From positions 25,273-89,272 of the forward strand of contig JAHHHS010000021.1 of the NCBI GenBank assembly GCA_019359215.1: a stretch of DNA of 64,000 nucleotides, in the 5' to 3' direction. The stretch comes from Nostoc indistinguendum CM1-VF10 (lineage in GTDB: Bacteria > Cyanobacteriota > Cyanobacteriia > Cyanobacteriales > Nostocaceae). A program made the position numbers and the translations under genes. The notes under the pieces are model-generated. The model was not told the origin of the DNA, did no database searches, and saw nothing but the letters and a program-made list of their open reading frames with translations. Position 1 is the first letter of the stretch; each line of letters starts with the position of its first letter. Positions 8,843 to 18,468 of this stretch are shown in pieces.

Positions 8843-11170
8843 TTATGAGATAGCTTTTGGTTGAAAGTTACGCAATCTGAGGGCATTGCTAACAACAGAG
8901 AGCGAAGAAAGAGCCATTGCAGCGCCGGCAATAATTGGATTAAGTAACCAACCAAAGATAGGAAACAGAATTCCAGCCGCAATAGGAATACCAATGACGT
9001 TGTAAATAAAGGCAAAGAAAAGATTTTGCTTGATATTGTTGATCGTGGCGCGACTAAGTTGAATTGCTGTGACAATTCCTTGCAAATCTCCAGAAATTAG
9101 AGTGATATCGCTAGCTGCGATCGCAACATCTGTTCCCGTCCCAATAGCAATTCCCACATCAGCCTGTGCTAAGGCTGGGGCATCATTTATGCCATCACCT
9201 ACCATTGCGACAATGGAGTGGGGGGATGAGGGAGAATAATAATTGTTTGGTTGCTCCCCCTGCTTCCTCATCCTCCCCTGCTTCCCCTGCTCTCTTTGCA
9301 GAGATTGGATAATCGCTGCCTTTTGATCTGGACGCACTTCGGCAAATATTCGCTGAATGCCAACTTGCTTTGCGATCGCTTCAGCAGTTTTACGATTATC
9401 TCCGGTGAGCATTATTACTTCTAAACGTAACTTCTGTAAAGCTTTCACTACTACTGTTGATGAAGGTTTGAGGGCATCGGCAATACCCATTATTCCTTGT
9501 AGTTCGCCATCTACTGCAATCAAAATGACTGTTTTACCAGCAGCTTCCCATGTATCTTTATACTGCTGGAGACTTATGGTGTTAATTCCCAATTCTGTTA
9601 ACCAGCGTTGTGTACCAATTTGCACAAGACTATCTGAAACAAATGCTTGCACCCCACTACCAGCGATCGCCTGAAAGTTTCTGACCTGTGTTAAACTCAC
9701 TTCTTGAGACTGGGCATATTTCACCACTGCTGACGCTAAAGGATGCTCAGAATTATGTTCCACCGTTGCTGCTAACTGTAAAAGCTTGATTTCATTACCA
9801 TTAGCTGTACCGTTAACAGTCACAAAGTCTGTAACTGTAGGTTTCCCCTGAGTCAAAGTGCCAGTTTTATCTAGAACGATGGTTTGAATTTTGTGTGCTA
9901 GTTCTAAGCTGTCTGCACCCTTAATCAAAATGCCATTTTCTGCACCTTTGCCTGTCCCCACCATTACAGAAGTGGGGGTAGCTAAACCCAAAGCACAGGG
10001 ACAAGCGATAATTAGTACACCCACCGTTGTCATTGTTGCTAGGGTGAGGTTGCCAGTGAAATTAAACCAAATAACGAAAGTGGCGATCGCGATCGCAATC
10101 ACAGCTGGTACAAACCATCCTGTCACCTGATCTGCCAAGCGTTGAATTGGTGCTTTAGAACCTTGTGCTTGTTGCACTAATTTGACGATTTGAGCCAAAA
10201 ATGTATCATTTCCAACTCGTGTTACCCGAAACTGAAATGCACCCGCACCGTTAATCGTTGCCCCAATCACCTCATCTCCTGGCTGCTTTTTGACTGGCAA
10301 ACTTTCACCCGTTACCATCGCTTCATCTACCGTCGAAGCGCCTGTAATCACTTCGCCATCTACGGGAATCTTTTCACCGGGACGCACCAAAATCACATCG
10401 TTGATTCTGACTTCGGCGATGGGAACATCAATTTCTATTCCATCACGGATGACTCTGGCATCTCTGGCTTGTAGTCCGATGAGTTTGCGGATGGCTTCAG
10501 AAGTTTGCCCCCTAGCGCGATTTTCCAACAACCGCCCCAACAAAATTAAGGTAATGACAATGGCGGCAACTTCATAATAAATATGAGGTATCAAGCCCTG
10601 AGCAATAAAAAATTTCGGGAAAACAGTGACAAACAAAGAATATAGATACGCTGCACTTGTACCCAAAGCAATCAGCGTGTCCATTGTCGCTGTATGGCGC
10701 TTGAGGGATTTCCAGCCATTCCGATAAAAAGATCCACCACACCAGAACACGACAGGTGTTGTCAGCAGTAATTGTATCCAAGGATTTTGCAGGAAACTTG
10801 GAATCAAGGGTAAATTTAGCCCAGTCATCATGGGCAACGACCCCAAAAATAGGAGAATGCTGATTACACCTCCCACCGCTACCTTGAGAGAGAGTTGGCG
10901 TTGTAATGCCTGCCTGCTTGCAATCCCTGCATCATCTTCTTCGGTGAGCAATTCTTCCTGGAGTGAGTAAGAAGAGTATCCCGCAGCAGCGATCGCACTT
11001 TGGATTTTCTCTAAATTTGCTAGAGAGCGATCGTACTTAATACTGGCTTGCTCTGCTCCAAAGTTAACGTTGCAGTCGTTTACCCCAGGAACAGAGCGAA
11101 TTGCCTTCTCGATGTTGTTGGCGCAAGCGGCGCAACTCATGCCTCGAAGTTTGAGTGTAAGAGTATCCAT
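8843..11170 (-). CDS. pacS: copper-transporting P1B-type ATPase, PacS-like
   Basis: 775 residues. The N-terminal HMA domain has GMSCAAC (C13, C16). Downstream are TGES, the membrane motif CPC ([17 protein letters not shown]), DKTGT, SEHPLA and [16 protein letters not shown]. From memory the sequence follows Synechocystis PacS closely, including its last helices ([16 protein letters not shown]). PacS moves Cu(I) into thylakoids for plastocyanin. It sits downstream of the Atx1 chaperone gene, which is the natural copper donor. Oddity: about 25 residues before the hinge ([15 protein letters not shown] and neighbours, bases about 9220-9300) look like an in-frame repeat insertion. Confidence 0.93.
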   Translation of the reverse strand: MDTLTLKLRGMSCAACANNIEKAIRSVPGVNDCNVNFGAEQASIKYDRSLANLEKIQSAIAAAGYSSYSLQEELLTEEDDAGIASRQALQRQLSLKVAVGGVISILLFLGSLPMMTGLNLPLIPSFLQNPWIQLLLTTPVVFWCGGSFYRNGWKSLKRHTATMDTLIALGTSAAYLYSLFVTVFPKFFIAQGLIPHIYYEVAAIVITLILLGRLLENRARGQTSEAIRKLIGLQARDARVIRDGIEIDVPIAEVRINDVILVRPGEKIPVDGEVITGASTVDEAMVTGESLPVKKQPGDEVIGATINGAGAFQFRVTRVGNDTFLAQIVKLVQQAQGSKAPIQRLADQVTGWFVPAVIAIAIATFVIWFNFTGNLTLATMTTVGVLIIACPCALGLATPTSVMVGTGKGAENGILIKGADSLELAHKIQTIVLDKTGTLTQGKPTVTDFVTVNGTANGNEIKLLQLAATVEHNSEHPLASAVVKYAQSQEVSLTQVRNFQAIAGSGVQAFVSDSLVQIGTQRWLTELGINTISLQQYKDTWEAAGKTVILIAVDGELQGIMGIADALKPSSTVVVKALQKLRLEVIMLTGDNRKTAEAIAKQVGIQRIFAEVRPDQKAAIIQSLQREQGKQGRMRKQGEQPNNYYSPSSPHSIVAMVGDGINDAPALAQADVGIAIGTGTDVAIAASDITLISGDLQGIVTAIQLSRATINNIKQNLFFAFIYNVIGIPIAAGILFPIFGWLLNPIIAGAAMALSSLSVVSNALRLRNFQPKAIS

Positions 11171-11253
11171 GCTGGAGATTGGGGATTAGGTATTAGGTAT
11201 TGGGGATTAGGGATTGGACATTGGTTATTTACCCAGTCCCCAGTCCCTTTTCT

Positions 11254-11448
11254 TTAAACAACTGGATAGCCAGCAGCAGCCAACGCTTCCTTAATGGCTG
11301 TTTCTGATGCTTGAGTTTCTACACTGACAAGCTTGGTTGTTGGATCAGCCTGAACGCTAGCATTGGCATCGACTGCCTGAAGTGCTTTGGTGATGGTGCT
11401 TGCACAAACAGAACAAGCCATGTTGGGAACTGTGAGTTGGAGAGTCAT
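11254..11448 (-). CDS. atx1: copper chaperone Atx1 (HMA domain)
   Basis: 64 residues starting MTLQLTVPNMACSVC. Cys12 and Cys15 form the MxCxxC copper site. This start is chosen because cyanobacterial Atx1 proteins begin MTIQLTVP and are 64 residues long; an in-frame upstream ATG would add 11 unrelated residues. The protein carries Cu(I) in the cytoplasm to P-type ATPases. It lies 83 bases upstream of pacS on the same strand, with GATTAGG/TATTGGG-type short repeats in the gap. Confidence 0.9.
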   Translation of the reverse strand: MTLQLTVPNMACSVCASTITKALQAVDANASVQADPTTKLVSVETQASETAIKEALAAAGYPVV

Positions 11449-11649
11449 AGATTTACGGGATAGAGTGGAAAAGCTAGCCAAGCCAAAATGGATGACTGGG
11501 AGATATCCTTCAACAGTCAGAAATAACTGGAAAGAGAGTCGCCTTGAATTTATCCTAGACTCTCCACTCGGCTAGAGAGTCTAGAGAATTTTAAAAGTTT
11601 TTAGCTAAACTTCAAATTTCTTTACAGCATCAGTACAGAAATCGCAAAA

Positions 11650-11864
11650 ATGCAACAACTTGCTCAAGAGAGCAAACGCATCTTTTTAAGTGGTTCAATG
11701 GATGGTAACTGGAAACTTGCGTCTGAAGAATTGCTTCCCGATATTGAACTAGTACGCGATGGCGGACTGGCAACCATTGGCGGCAGCAATCATTTGTAAA
11801 AGTGCAGCGAGTTGATAAAGTCGAAAATCGCTCACTCGTTCACGCTTGGGGAAATTCTGCCTGA
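11650..11864 (+). pseudogene. short frameshifted gene remnant
   Basis: An ATG frame at 11650 encodes about 49 residues (MQQLAQESKRIFLSGSMDGN and on) and stops at 11797. In the next frame the text continues as HFVKVQRVDKVENRSLVHAW to a stop at 11862-11864, as if one frameshift near 11790 split a longer protein. The family is not recognised. The rest of 11482-12409 holds only the terminator and the repeat listed separately. Confidence 0.35.
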
Positions 11865-11935
11865 TATGGGGCGGGAAGGTTAGCAAACGGCAGAAATGAT
11901 ACTGTGGCAAGGTTTAGCCTGGTATTGACATTTAG

Positions 11936-11969
11936 CTAAATAAAAAGCCCCTGGTCAACACCAGGGGTA
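11936..11969 (-). terminator. orphan intrinsic terminator on the minus strand
   Basis: CCCCTGG (11948-11954), loop TCAACA, CCAGGGG (11961-11967). Read on the minus strand the hairpin is followed by CTTTTTATTTA, a good U-tract. No minus-strand gene lies upstream of it, so it may end a small RNA starting near 12005, or be a leftover. Confidence 0.55.
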
Positions 11970-12160
11970 TCCATCTTTATTCCCTCAATTAGAATCGCAT
12001 CTGTGAAGCTATAGTAAATCCGTATTAATGCGATTACCTCATAAGTTTGATGCTTATTTTGCATTCAGCTTAATTAGATGTGAGTTTACGCACCGTCAAA
12101 AGCTTAATCATAGGAATCCGCTTTGATTTCTGTTCGCACAGTGTGGCGCAGCCAGACTTG

Positions 12161-12278
12161 TTTATACCAATTCACAAAAATCCTGCCTGATACATATAGA
12201 TTTCTCGTAGGGGCATGAACATTGTTGTGCCCTTACAAATAATTGATGTGTCGCAAACATTATTTGAATTGGTATAAC
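12161..12278. repeat. MITE-like element with 14-bp inverted ends
   Basis: TTTATACCAATTCA at 12161-12174 faces TGAATTGGTATAAC at 12265-12278 (13 of 14 match when inverted). The 118-bp unit has no coding capacity. ATACCAATT ends are common on small mobile-looking repeats in Nostoc-type genomes. Confidence 0.6.
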
Positions 12279-12409
12279 TTTTCATCCTAGAGCTAGACGC
12301 GGCTGGTTTTCATGGTTACATACCATTAAACTGGGAATCTGCCTCACAGAACTGGAAACTGAAGAAAAAATGAGGTCGTGACCTAACTAAAGTTCTGGTA
12401 TTCGTCATC

Positions 12410-14827
12410 ATGTATGAACTAGTTCAAGCTGTCTTCAACGGTGATGAAAAAACTGCTTTACATCAGTTGATTTATACGTTGAGTGCTTCAGGCAAGCATT
12501 ACTTCCTGAGAAATGAAATTTTACAAGCTTTTGCCGATTACTGTCATCAATCCCAAAAGCCAGCCTATTTTTACTACTCTTCTTCTGTTGGCAAACTGAT
12601 ACAGTACACTCACGAAATAATTCTCGAAGAACAAAGTACCTGGTTTGTGGTTCGCCCCAGGATTGCTAGTCAGGAAGTTTGGAAACTGACAGCCGATTTT
12701 AATAGTTTCGAGCAGATGACGCCTCAAGCGCTGCTAGATGTGAGCGATCGCCTAGTCAACCGCTACCAACCCCACATCCTCGAAATCGACCTCCACCCCT
12801 TCTACGAAAGTTCTCCAAGAATCGATGATCCCAGAAATATTGGTCAAGGTTTAGCCTTCCTTAACCGTTACCTGTGCAATCAATTGTTGACTGACCCCCA
12901 ATATTGGGTAGAAATGTTATTTCAAGCATTACAGGGGTTGCAAAATAATGGAATTCGCCTGCTGTTGAGCGATCGCATTCCTTCAGGTATTCACCTAGCC
13001 AAACAAATTAAGCTAGCGCTGAAATTGCTGAATGAGCTTGAGCCTGATGAACCTTATGAAAAATTCCACTTCGATCTCGAAGAACTCGGCTTTGAGCCGG
13101 GTTGGGGTAACACTGCGGCGCGAGTTTCCGAAACCCTAGAACTCCTCGACCGACTCATTTACTCTCCAGAACCTGGCATCTTAGAAACATTTGTAGCCCG
13201 CGTTCCCGCCGTTTTTCGCGTCGTCCTCATTTCCATCCACGGCTGGGTTGGACAGGAAGATGTTTTAGGAAGAGATGAAACACTTGGTCAAGTTATCTAC
13301 GTCCTTGAACAAGCCCGCAGCTTAGAAAACGAACTGCGTGAACAAATCAAACTTGCTGGTTTGGATGTGCTGGGTATGAAGCCCCATGTGATTATTCTCA
13401 CCCGGCTAATCCCTAACTGCGAAGGGACATTTTGCAACCTGCGCTTAGAAAAAGTCCAAGATACTGAAAATGCTTGGATATTGCGCGTTCCTTTTGGTGA
13501 ATTCAATCCTGAAATTACTAACAATTGGATTTCTAAATTTGAGATTTGGCCTTATTTAGAAAACTTTGCTCTAGATGCAGAAAAAGAATTGCTAGCTCAA
13601 TTCCAAGGTAAACCTAATCTTCTTATCGGTAACTACAGTGACGGTAACTTAGTAGCTTTTCTTTTATCGCGCCGGATGAAAGTTACCCAGTGCAACATTG
13701 CCCATTCCTTAGAAAAACCTAAACATCTATTTAGTAATTTATATTGGCAAGATTTAGAAGACCAATATCACTTCTCGGTACAATTTACTGCTGATTTAAT
13801 TAGCATGAATGCAGCCGAATTTATTATCACATCATCCTATCAAGAAATTGTCGGCACACCTGACACCATAGGTCAATACGAATCGTACAAATGCTTTACG
13901 ATGCCGCAGCTTTATCATGTGGTTGATGGGATTGATTTGTTTAGTCCTAAATTCAACTTAGTGCCGCCAGGAGTAAATGAAAAGATTTTCTTTCCCTATA
14001 GCCAAAAAGAAGACCGAGATATTAAGCTTGGCACACAAATTCACGACCTCCTCTTTACCCGCGAAGACCCCCAAATCTTTGGTCATTTAGATAACTTTAA
14101 CAAGCGACCAATCTTTGCTGTTGCTCCCATCACTTCAATCAAAAATCTCACTGGTTTAGCTGAATGTTTTGGTCAAAGTCAGGCGTTGCAAGAGCGCTGT
14201 AACCTAATCCTTTTAAGTAGTAAACTGCATCCAGATGAAGCTACAAACCCAGAAGAAGCAGAAGAAATCCAAAAACTCCACAACATTATTGAGCAATATC
14301 ATCTCAATGGCAAAATTCGCTGTGTGGGGATGCGTATCCCTAGCAACAACATCGGCGAAGCCTACCGAGTAGTTGCAGATTCTCAGGGAATTTATGTCCA
14401 CTTTGCGCGCTTTGAATCCTTCGGTAGGTCTATTTTGGAAGCGATGATTTCCGGCTTGCCAACTTTTGCTACTCAATTTGGCGGTTCTTTAGAGATTATC
14501 GAAAACCAAGAGAATGAATTTAATGTTAATCCTACAGACTTAGAAGGTACAGCAAAGAAAATTTTAGGCTTTATTGAACAATGCAATACTCAACATGATT
14601 ATTGGCAGGAAGTCTCAGAATGGATGAGTCAGCGAATTCATAATAGATACAATTGGCATTTACATAGTAATCAATTACTACAGCTTGCTAAGATATTTAG
14701 TTTTTGGAACTTTGTTGCTCCAGAAAATAACGAAGCCAGAGATCGCTATATGGAAACCTTATTTCATCTCATTTATAAACCTAGAGCCGAAAAGATTTTG
14801 GAAAAGCACATGGGGGCTAATTTGTAA
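12410..14827 (+). CDS. sucrose synthase-like GT4 glycosyltransferase, divergent
   Basis: 805 residues, the normal length of cyanobacterial sucrose synthase, and alignable to it along its whole length from memory (MYELVQAV start, GFEPGWGNTA, VGTPDTIGQYESYKCF, VPPGVNEK, LEAMISGLPTFATQFGG, YKPRAEKILE end). Sucrose synthase interconverts sucrose plus NDP with fructose plus NDP-glucose. The family's E-x7-E pair is present (E669, E677), as is K578, but other expected residues differ: GRPDTGGQ is GRDETLGQ (L292 for Gly), and ARLDRIKN is APITSIKN (P573 for the phosphate-binding Arg). It may have altered or no activity. GH65 and pgmB genes follow on the same strand. Confidence 0.85.
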   Translation: MYELVQAVFNGDEKTALHQLIYTLSASGKHYFLRNEILQAFADYCHQSQKPAYFYYSSSVGKLIQYTHEIILEEQSTWFVVRPRIASQEVWKLTADFNSFEQMTPQALLDVSDRLVNRYQPHILEIDLHPFYESSPRIDDPRNIGQGLAFLNRYLCNQLLTDPQYWVEMLFQALQGLQNNGIRLLLSDRIPSGIHLAKQIKLALKLLNELEPDEPYEKFHFDLEELGFEPGWGNTAARVSETLELLDRLIYSPEPGILETFVARVPAVFRVVLISIHGWVGQEDVLGRDETLGQVIYVLEQARSLENELREQIKLAGLDVLGMKPHVIILTRLIPNCEGTFCNLRLEKVQDTENAWILRVPFGEFNPEITNNWISKFEIWPYLENFALDAEKELLAQFQGKPNLLIGNYSDGNLVAFLLSRRMKVTQCNIAHSLEKPKHLFSNLYWQDLEDQYHFSVQFTADLISMNAAEFIITSSYQEIVGTPDTIGQYESYKCFTMPQLYHVVDGIDLFSPKFNLVPPGVNEKIFFPYSQKEDRDIKLGTQIHDLLFTREDPQIFGHLDNFNKRPIFAVAPITSIKNLTGLAECFGQSQALQERCNLILLSSKLHPDEATNPEEAEEIQKLHNIIEQYHLNGKIRCVGMRIPSNNIGEAYRVVADSQGIYVHFARFESFGRSILEAMISGLPTFATQFGGSLEIIENQENEFNVNPTDLEGTAKKILGFIEQCNTQHDYWQEVSEWMSQRIHNRYNWHLHSNQLLQLAKIFSFWNFVAPENNEARDRYMETLFHLIYKPRAEKILEKHMGANL

Positions 14828-14911
14828 TTCGTAATTCGTAATTGTGACTGAATGGGGATTTTGAGTCTATCAGGAGGTGTTAGAACTTGAAGCATTAGGC
14901 TCAAAGACTTA

Positions 14912-15095
14912 TTCATCCACCTCTGAACTCGGTTCATCCACCTTTGAACTCGGTTCATCCACCTTTGAACTCGGTTCATCCACCTCTGAACTCGGTTCAT
15001 CCACCTCTGAACTTGGTTAATCCACCTTTGAACTCGGTTCATCCACCTCTGAACTCGGTTCATCCACCTCTGAACTCGGTTCATCCACCTCTGAA
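14912..15095 (+). repeat. 21-bp minisatellite, about 8.8 copies
   Basis: The unit TTCATCCACCTCTGAACTCGG repeats head to tail eight times plus a partial ninth, with single-base variants (TTTGAAC, AACTTGG, TTAATCC). Because 21 is a multiple of three, frames stay open through it on both strands (plus NSVHPPL, minus RWMNRVQ), but neither has start signals or composition that make it a credible gene. It lies in the 299-base gap between the sucrose synthase-like and GH65 genes. Confidence 0.9.
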
Positions 15096-15126
15096 TCAAA
15101 TTTCCCCATTCCCTACTCCCCACTTT

Positions 15127-17397
15127 ATGCAAACAAAAGGTCATTCTCGCAATTTTATTTACACAGACTGGATTCTAATCGAAACCCAGTTTGACCCAGA
15201 CCAATTACACTCTAAAGAAACCGTCTTTACAATCGGCAATGGATACCTGGGAACAAAAGGCAGTTTTGAAGAAGGTTATCCTCATGCATTACCAGCTACT
15301 TTTATCCACGGTGTCTACGACGATGTGCCGGTGGTGTACACTGAGCTAGCAAATTGCCCTGATTGGCTACCTTTGGTAGTGATTGTAAATGGCGATCGCT
15401 TCCGTCTCGATCAAGGTGAGATATTGCGCTATGATCGGCAGCTTGATTTACGCTACGGACTTCTCAGCCGTTATTTGCGTTGGCGCTCTCCCAGTGGAAA
15501 CACTATAGATATTCACTTTGAACGCTTTGCTAGTTTTGCAGATCAGCATGTGTTGGCGCAACGCTGTCATTTAACGCCAGTAGATTTTGATGGGTTAATC
15601 GAAGTTCAGGGAGGTATCAACGGCTATCCAGAAAACCAGGGTTTTAATCACTGGGAAGGGCTAGACCAGGGCAAGACTGACCAAGGAATCTGGTTGCAAC
15701 GTCGCACCCGCCACTCCCGGATTGAAATCGGTATGGGCGCAACCATGAAAATATTAGGCACTGAAGCATCTTTACAAGTCAGTACCGCACCTGGTTATCC
15801 AACCTTGACCACGACTTACCTAGCTAAATCAAAACAGACCGTAACCGTAGAAAAAATCGTGACACTTTTTACCTCGCGGGATACCGAAACACCAGTTTCA
15901 GCAGCTACAGAAAAACTCGCGCACCTGCCAGACTACGCAACACTACTAAAAGCCAATGAGCAGGCATGGGATGAAGCGTGGCAGCAAAGTGACATCCTTA
16001 TTGAAGGGGATAGCACAGCTGCTTTTGCTGTTCGCTACAATCTATTCCAACTGCTGATTGCAGGGTCACGCCATGATGACAAGGTGAGCATTCCTGCTAA
16101 AACTCTTTCTGGGTTTGGCTATCGTGGTCATATCTTTTGGGATACAGAAATTTTTATGTTGCCCTTTTTTCTGTTTACCCAACCAGCGATCGCCCGAAAT
16201 TTACTCAGTTACCGTTGGCACACCTTACCAGGAGCTAGACGCAAGGCAGCCCATTATGGGTATAAAGGGGCAATGTTTGCCTGGGAAAGTGCTGATACCG
16301 GAGATGAAGTGACACCACGTTGGGGACTCAATAGTGATTTTTATGGTGAAGACGTGCGGATTTGGTGCCGCGATCGCGAAATTCATATCAATGCAGATAT
16401 CCCCTACGCCGCTTGGAATTACTGGCAAACCACTGGTGATGATGAGTGGATGCAACAGTGCGGCGCAGAGATTATTTTGGATGCCGCCATCTTCTGGGGT
16501 AGTCGGGTCGAATTCAATTCTGAGCGCCAACAATATGAAATTCGGGGAGTGATTGGAGTGGATGAATACCATGAATTCGTTCACAATAACGCCTTTACAA
16601 ACCGGATGGCGCAATGGCATCTACAGAGAGCGATCGCAGTTTATGATTGGTTGGCTCACAAGTTCCCCGAACGAGCTACTGAACTAGAACAGAAACTAAA
16701 ACTTACCCCACAAGAGCGATCGCACTGGCAAGATATCATCGCCAAAATATTGTTTCTCCATGATCCATTAACAGAACAAATCGAGCAGTTCGAGGGATTT
16801 TTCCAATTAGAAGATATCAACTTAGCAGATTACCAAGGGCGCGATCACTCCATGCAAGCCATCTTGAGTATTGAGAAAACCAATAAATGTCAAGTAATCA
16901 AGCAGCCAGATATTTTGATGCTCCTTTATTTAATGCGGGAATCAGCAGATTTTCCCTACAACCAAAAAGCATTGCAGGCAAACTGGGACTACTACGCACC
17001 ACGCACAGACATTACTTACGGTTCGTCCCTTGGGCCGGCAGTTCACGCCATTTTAGCTTCCGATTTGGGCAAATCAGCAGAAGCTTACGAAGTGTTTATG
17101 CAAGCGTTAATGGTGGATCTTGAAGATAACCGAGGTAACACCAGCGATGGAATTCACGGCGCTACTGCTGGTGGCGTTTGGCAAGCTGTAATTTTTGGAT
17201 TCGGCGGCATTCAACTAACCGAAAATGGCCCCGTAGCCAACTTCCATCTGCCTGATGGCTGGACGCGCCTGAAATTTAAACTGCACTGGCGCGGAAAATG
17301 GCACGACTTCGATCTACGCAAAGGACAAGTCACGTCGCTTCGCTCCGAATTCAAAATTCAAAATTCAAAATTCAAAATTAATGATCCTTATAAATAA
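15127..17397 (+). CDS. GH65 family disaccharide phosphorylase (kojibiose/maltose/trehalose phosphorylase type)
   Basis: 756 residues. ATG at 15127 (MQTKGHSRNFIYTDWILIET) is chosen over upstream in-frame starts, which lie in the minisatellite. The family's catalytic segment GVDEYHEFVHNNAFTN carries the general acid Glu480, and the phosphate-site region reads YGSSLGPAVHAILASDLG. TSDGIHGATAGGVWQA closes the (alpha/alpha)6 barrel. These enzymes split alpha-glucosyl disaccharides with phosphate, releasing beta-glucose 1-phosphate, which the next gene (pgmB) would convert. The exact disaccharide is unknown. The last 20 or so residues (SEFKIQNSKFKIND) come from an AATTCAAA repeat run. Confidence 0.88.
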   Translation: MQTKGHSRNFIYTDWILIETQFDPDQLHSKETVFTIGNGYLGTKGSFEEGYPHALPATFIHGVYDDVPVVYTELANCPDWLPLVVIVNGDRFRLDQGEILRYDRQLDLRYGLLSRYLRWRSPSGNTIDIHFERFASFADQHVLAQRCHLTPVDFDGLIEVQGGINGYPENQGFNHWEGLDQGKTDQGIWLQRRTRHSRIEIGMGATMKILGTEASLQVSTAPGYPTLTTTYLAKSKQTVTVEKIVTLFTSRDTETPVSAATEKLAHLPDYATLLKANEQAWDEAWQQSDILIEGDSTAAFAVRYNLFQLLIAGSRHDDKVSIPAKTLSGFGYRGHIFWDTEIFMLPFFLFTQPAIARNLLSYRWHTLPGARRKAAHYGYKGAMFAWESADTGDEVTPRWGLNSDFYGEDVRIWCRDREIHINADIPYAAWNYWQTTGDDEWMQQCGAEIILDAAIFWGSRVEFNSERQQYEIRGVIGVDEYHEFVHNNAFTNRMAQWHLQRAIAVYDWLAHKFPERATELEQKLKLTPQERSHWQDIIAKILFLHDPLTEQIEQFEGFFQLEDINLADYQGRDHSMQAILSIEKTNKCQVIKQPDILMLLYLMRESADFPYNQKALQANWDYYAPRTDITYGSSLGPAVHAILASDLGKSAEAYEVFMQALMVDLEDNRGNTSDGIHGATAGGVWQAVIFGFGGIQLTENGPVANFHLPDGWTRLKFKLHWRGKWHDFDLRKGQVTSLRSEFKIQNSKFKINDPYK

Positions 17398-17493
17398 ATT
17401 TAGTGTCAACTAAAATATCTCCAACTTTCCCTCTCCTCAAATCCCCCCTCATCTCCCCCAATGCCCCATACCCCATCTCCCAACTCCGACCCC

Positions 17494-18180
17494 ATGCCCA
17501 ACATCCAAGGATTCATCTTCGACCTAGATGGTGTGCTAACAGATACAGCAGAACTTCACTATCAAGCTTGGCAAAAGCTAGCAGATGAAGAGGGTATACC
17601 TTTTAATCAGCAAGCTAACGAAGCGCTGCGGGGTGTATCCCGTCGTGCTTCACTGATGCATATTATTGGAGATAGACCATATTCGGAAGCACAAATCGAG
17701 GAGATGATGGAGCGTAAGAATCGCTGCTATGTAGAATCGATCCAAAACATGACATCTAAGGATTTATTACCAGGTGCGATCGCTCTCTTGGATGAACTAC
17801 GACAAGCTGGGATTAAAATCGGTATTGGTTCAGCTAGCAAAAATGCCCGGACAGTAATCGAGCGATTGGGCATTGCCGATAAAGTAGATGCGATCGCTGA
17901 CGGTTATAGTGTACAGCAACCTAAGCCAGCACCCGACCTATTTCTGTACGTAGCCAAGCAGCTAGGACTCGAACCAGCGCAATCTGTAGTTGTAGAAGAT
18001 GCCGCAGCAGGCGTTGAGGCGGCTCTAGCTGGTGGTATGTGGGCAGTAGGATTCGGCCCAACTGAACGAGTTGGAGCCGCTCATATTGTTTTGCCCAGCT
18101 TAGAAGGGGTCAAATGGGCAGACTTAAGAGCCAAATTCAGCAATATTGCCAGACAAAAACATTCAGGCTCCAAAAGCTAA
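17494..18180 (+). CDS. pgmB: beta-phosphoglucomutase (HAD superfamily)
   Basis: 228 residues from ATG 17494 (MPNIQGFIFDLDGVLTDTAE); an upstream in-frame ATG would add Pro-rich residues atypical of the family. The HAD nucleophile Asp10 and acid/base Asp12 lie in FDLDGV. The cap segment RGVSRRASL and later GIGSASKNA, KPAPDLF and VVEDAAAGVEAA match beta-phosphoglucomutases. It converts beta-glucose 1-phosphate to glucose 6-phosphate in the cytoplasm. It follows the GH65 gene by 96 bases, a standard pairing for disaccharide phosphorolysis. Confidence 0.9.
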   Translation: MPNIQGFIFDLDGVLTDTAELHYQAWQKLADEEGIPFNQQANEALRGVSRRASLMHIIGDRPYSEAQIEEMMERKNRCYVESIQNMTSKDLLPGAIALLDELRQAGIKIGIGSASKNARTVIERLGIADKVDAIADGYSVQQPKPAPDLFLYVAKQLGLEPAQSVVVEDAAAGVEAALAGGMWAVGFGPTERVGAAHIVLPSLEGVKWADLRAKFSNIARQKHSGSKS

Positions 18181-18203
18181 GATCGTCCAAGTAGGGAATT
18201 AAA

Positions 18204-18433
18204 TAGGACTTACGCAAAATATCTCTCAAACTCTGATTTTTCCGTGCCGCGCCAGTTGCTACAAGTCGGGGAACCCGACGACAGTCGCCTCAAGTCGGGA
18301 AACCCGCCCACGGCGCTGTCTCCCCAACGCACTGGCTTCTCTGTGGCTCTGCGGTATCCTGCAGCAAGCCGCTTCTCTACGAGACGCTGCGCGAATGCGT
18401 CTACGTTATTCCGTAACTCATGCGTAAGTCCTA
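18204..18433. repeat. 230-bp MITE-like element with nested repeats
   Basis: TAGGACTTACGCA (18204-18216) and TGCGTAAGTCCTA (18421-18433) are perfect 13-bp inverted ends. Inside are AAGTCGGGGAACCCG repeats and the dispersed repeat TCTCTACGAGACGCTGCGCG. It has no convincing gene. It looks like a non-autonomous mobile repeat into which other repeats inserted. Confidence 0.7.
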
Positions 18434-18468
18434 CTAAAATAAAACGCAAGTTTAGATATCCAAATTAG

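Noticed and set aside
14773..15144. Minus-strand 123-residue frame of heptad repeats
   Set aside because: It exists only because the 21-bp unit is a multiple of three; no start signal or non-repeat domain.
18210..18449. Frames on both strands through the repeat element
   Set aside because: They lie wholly within a MITE-like element with inverted ends; text changes with repeat content.
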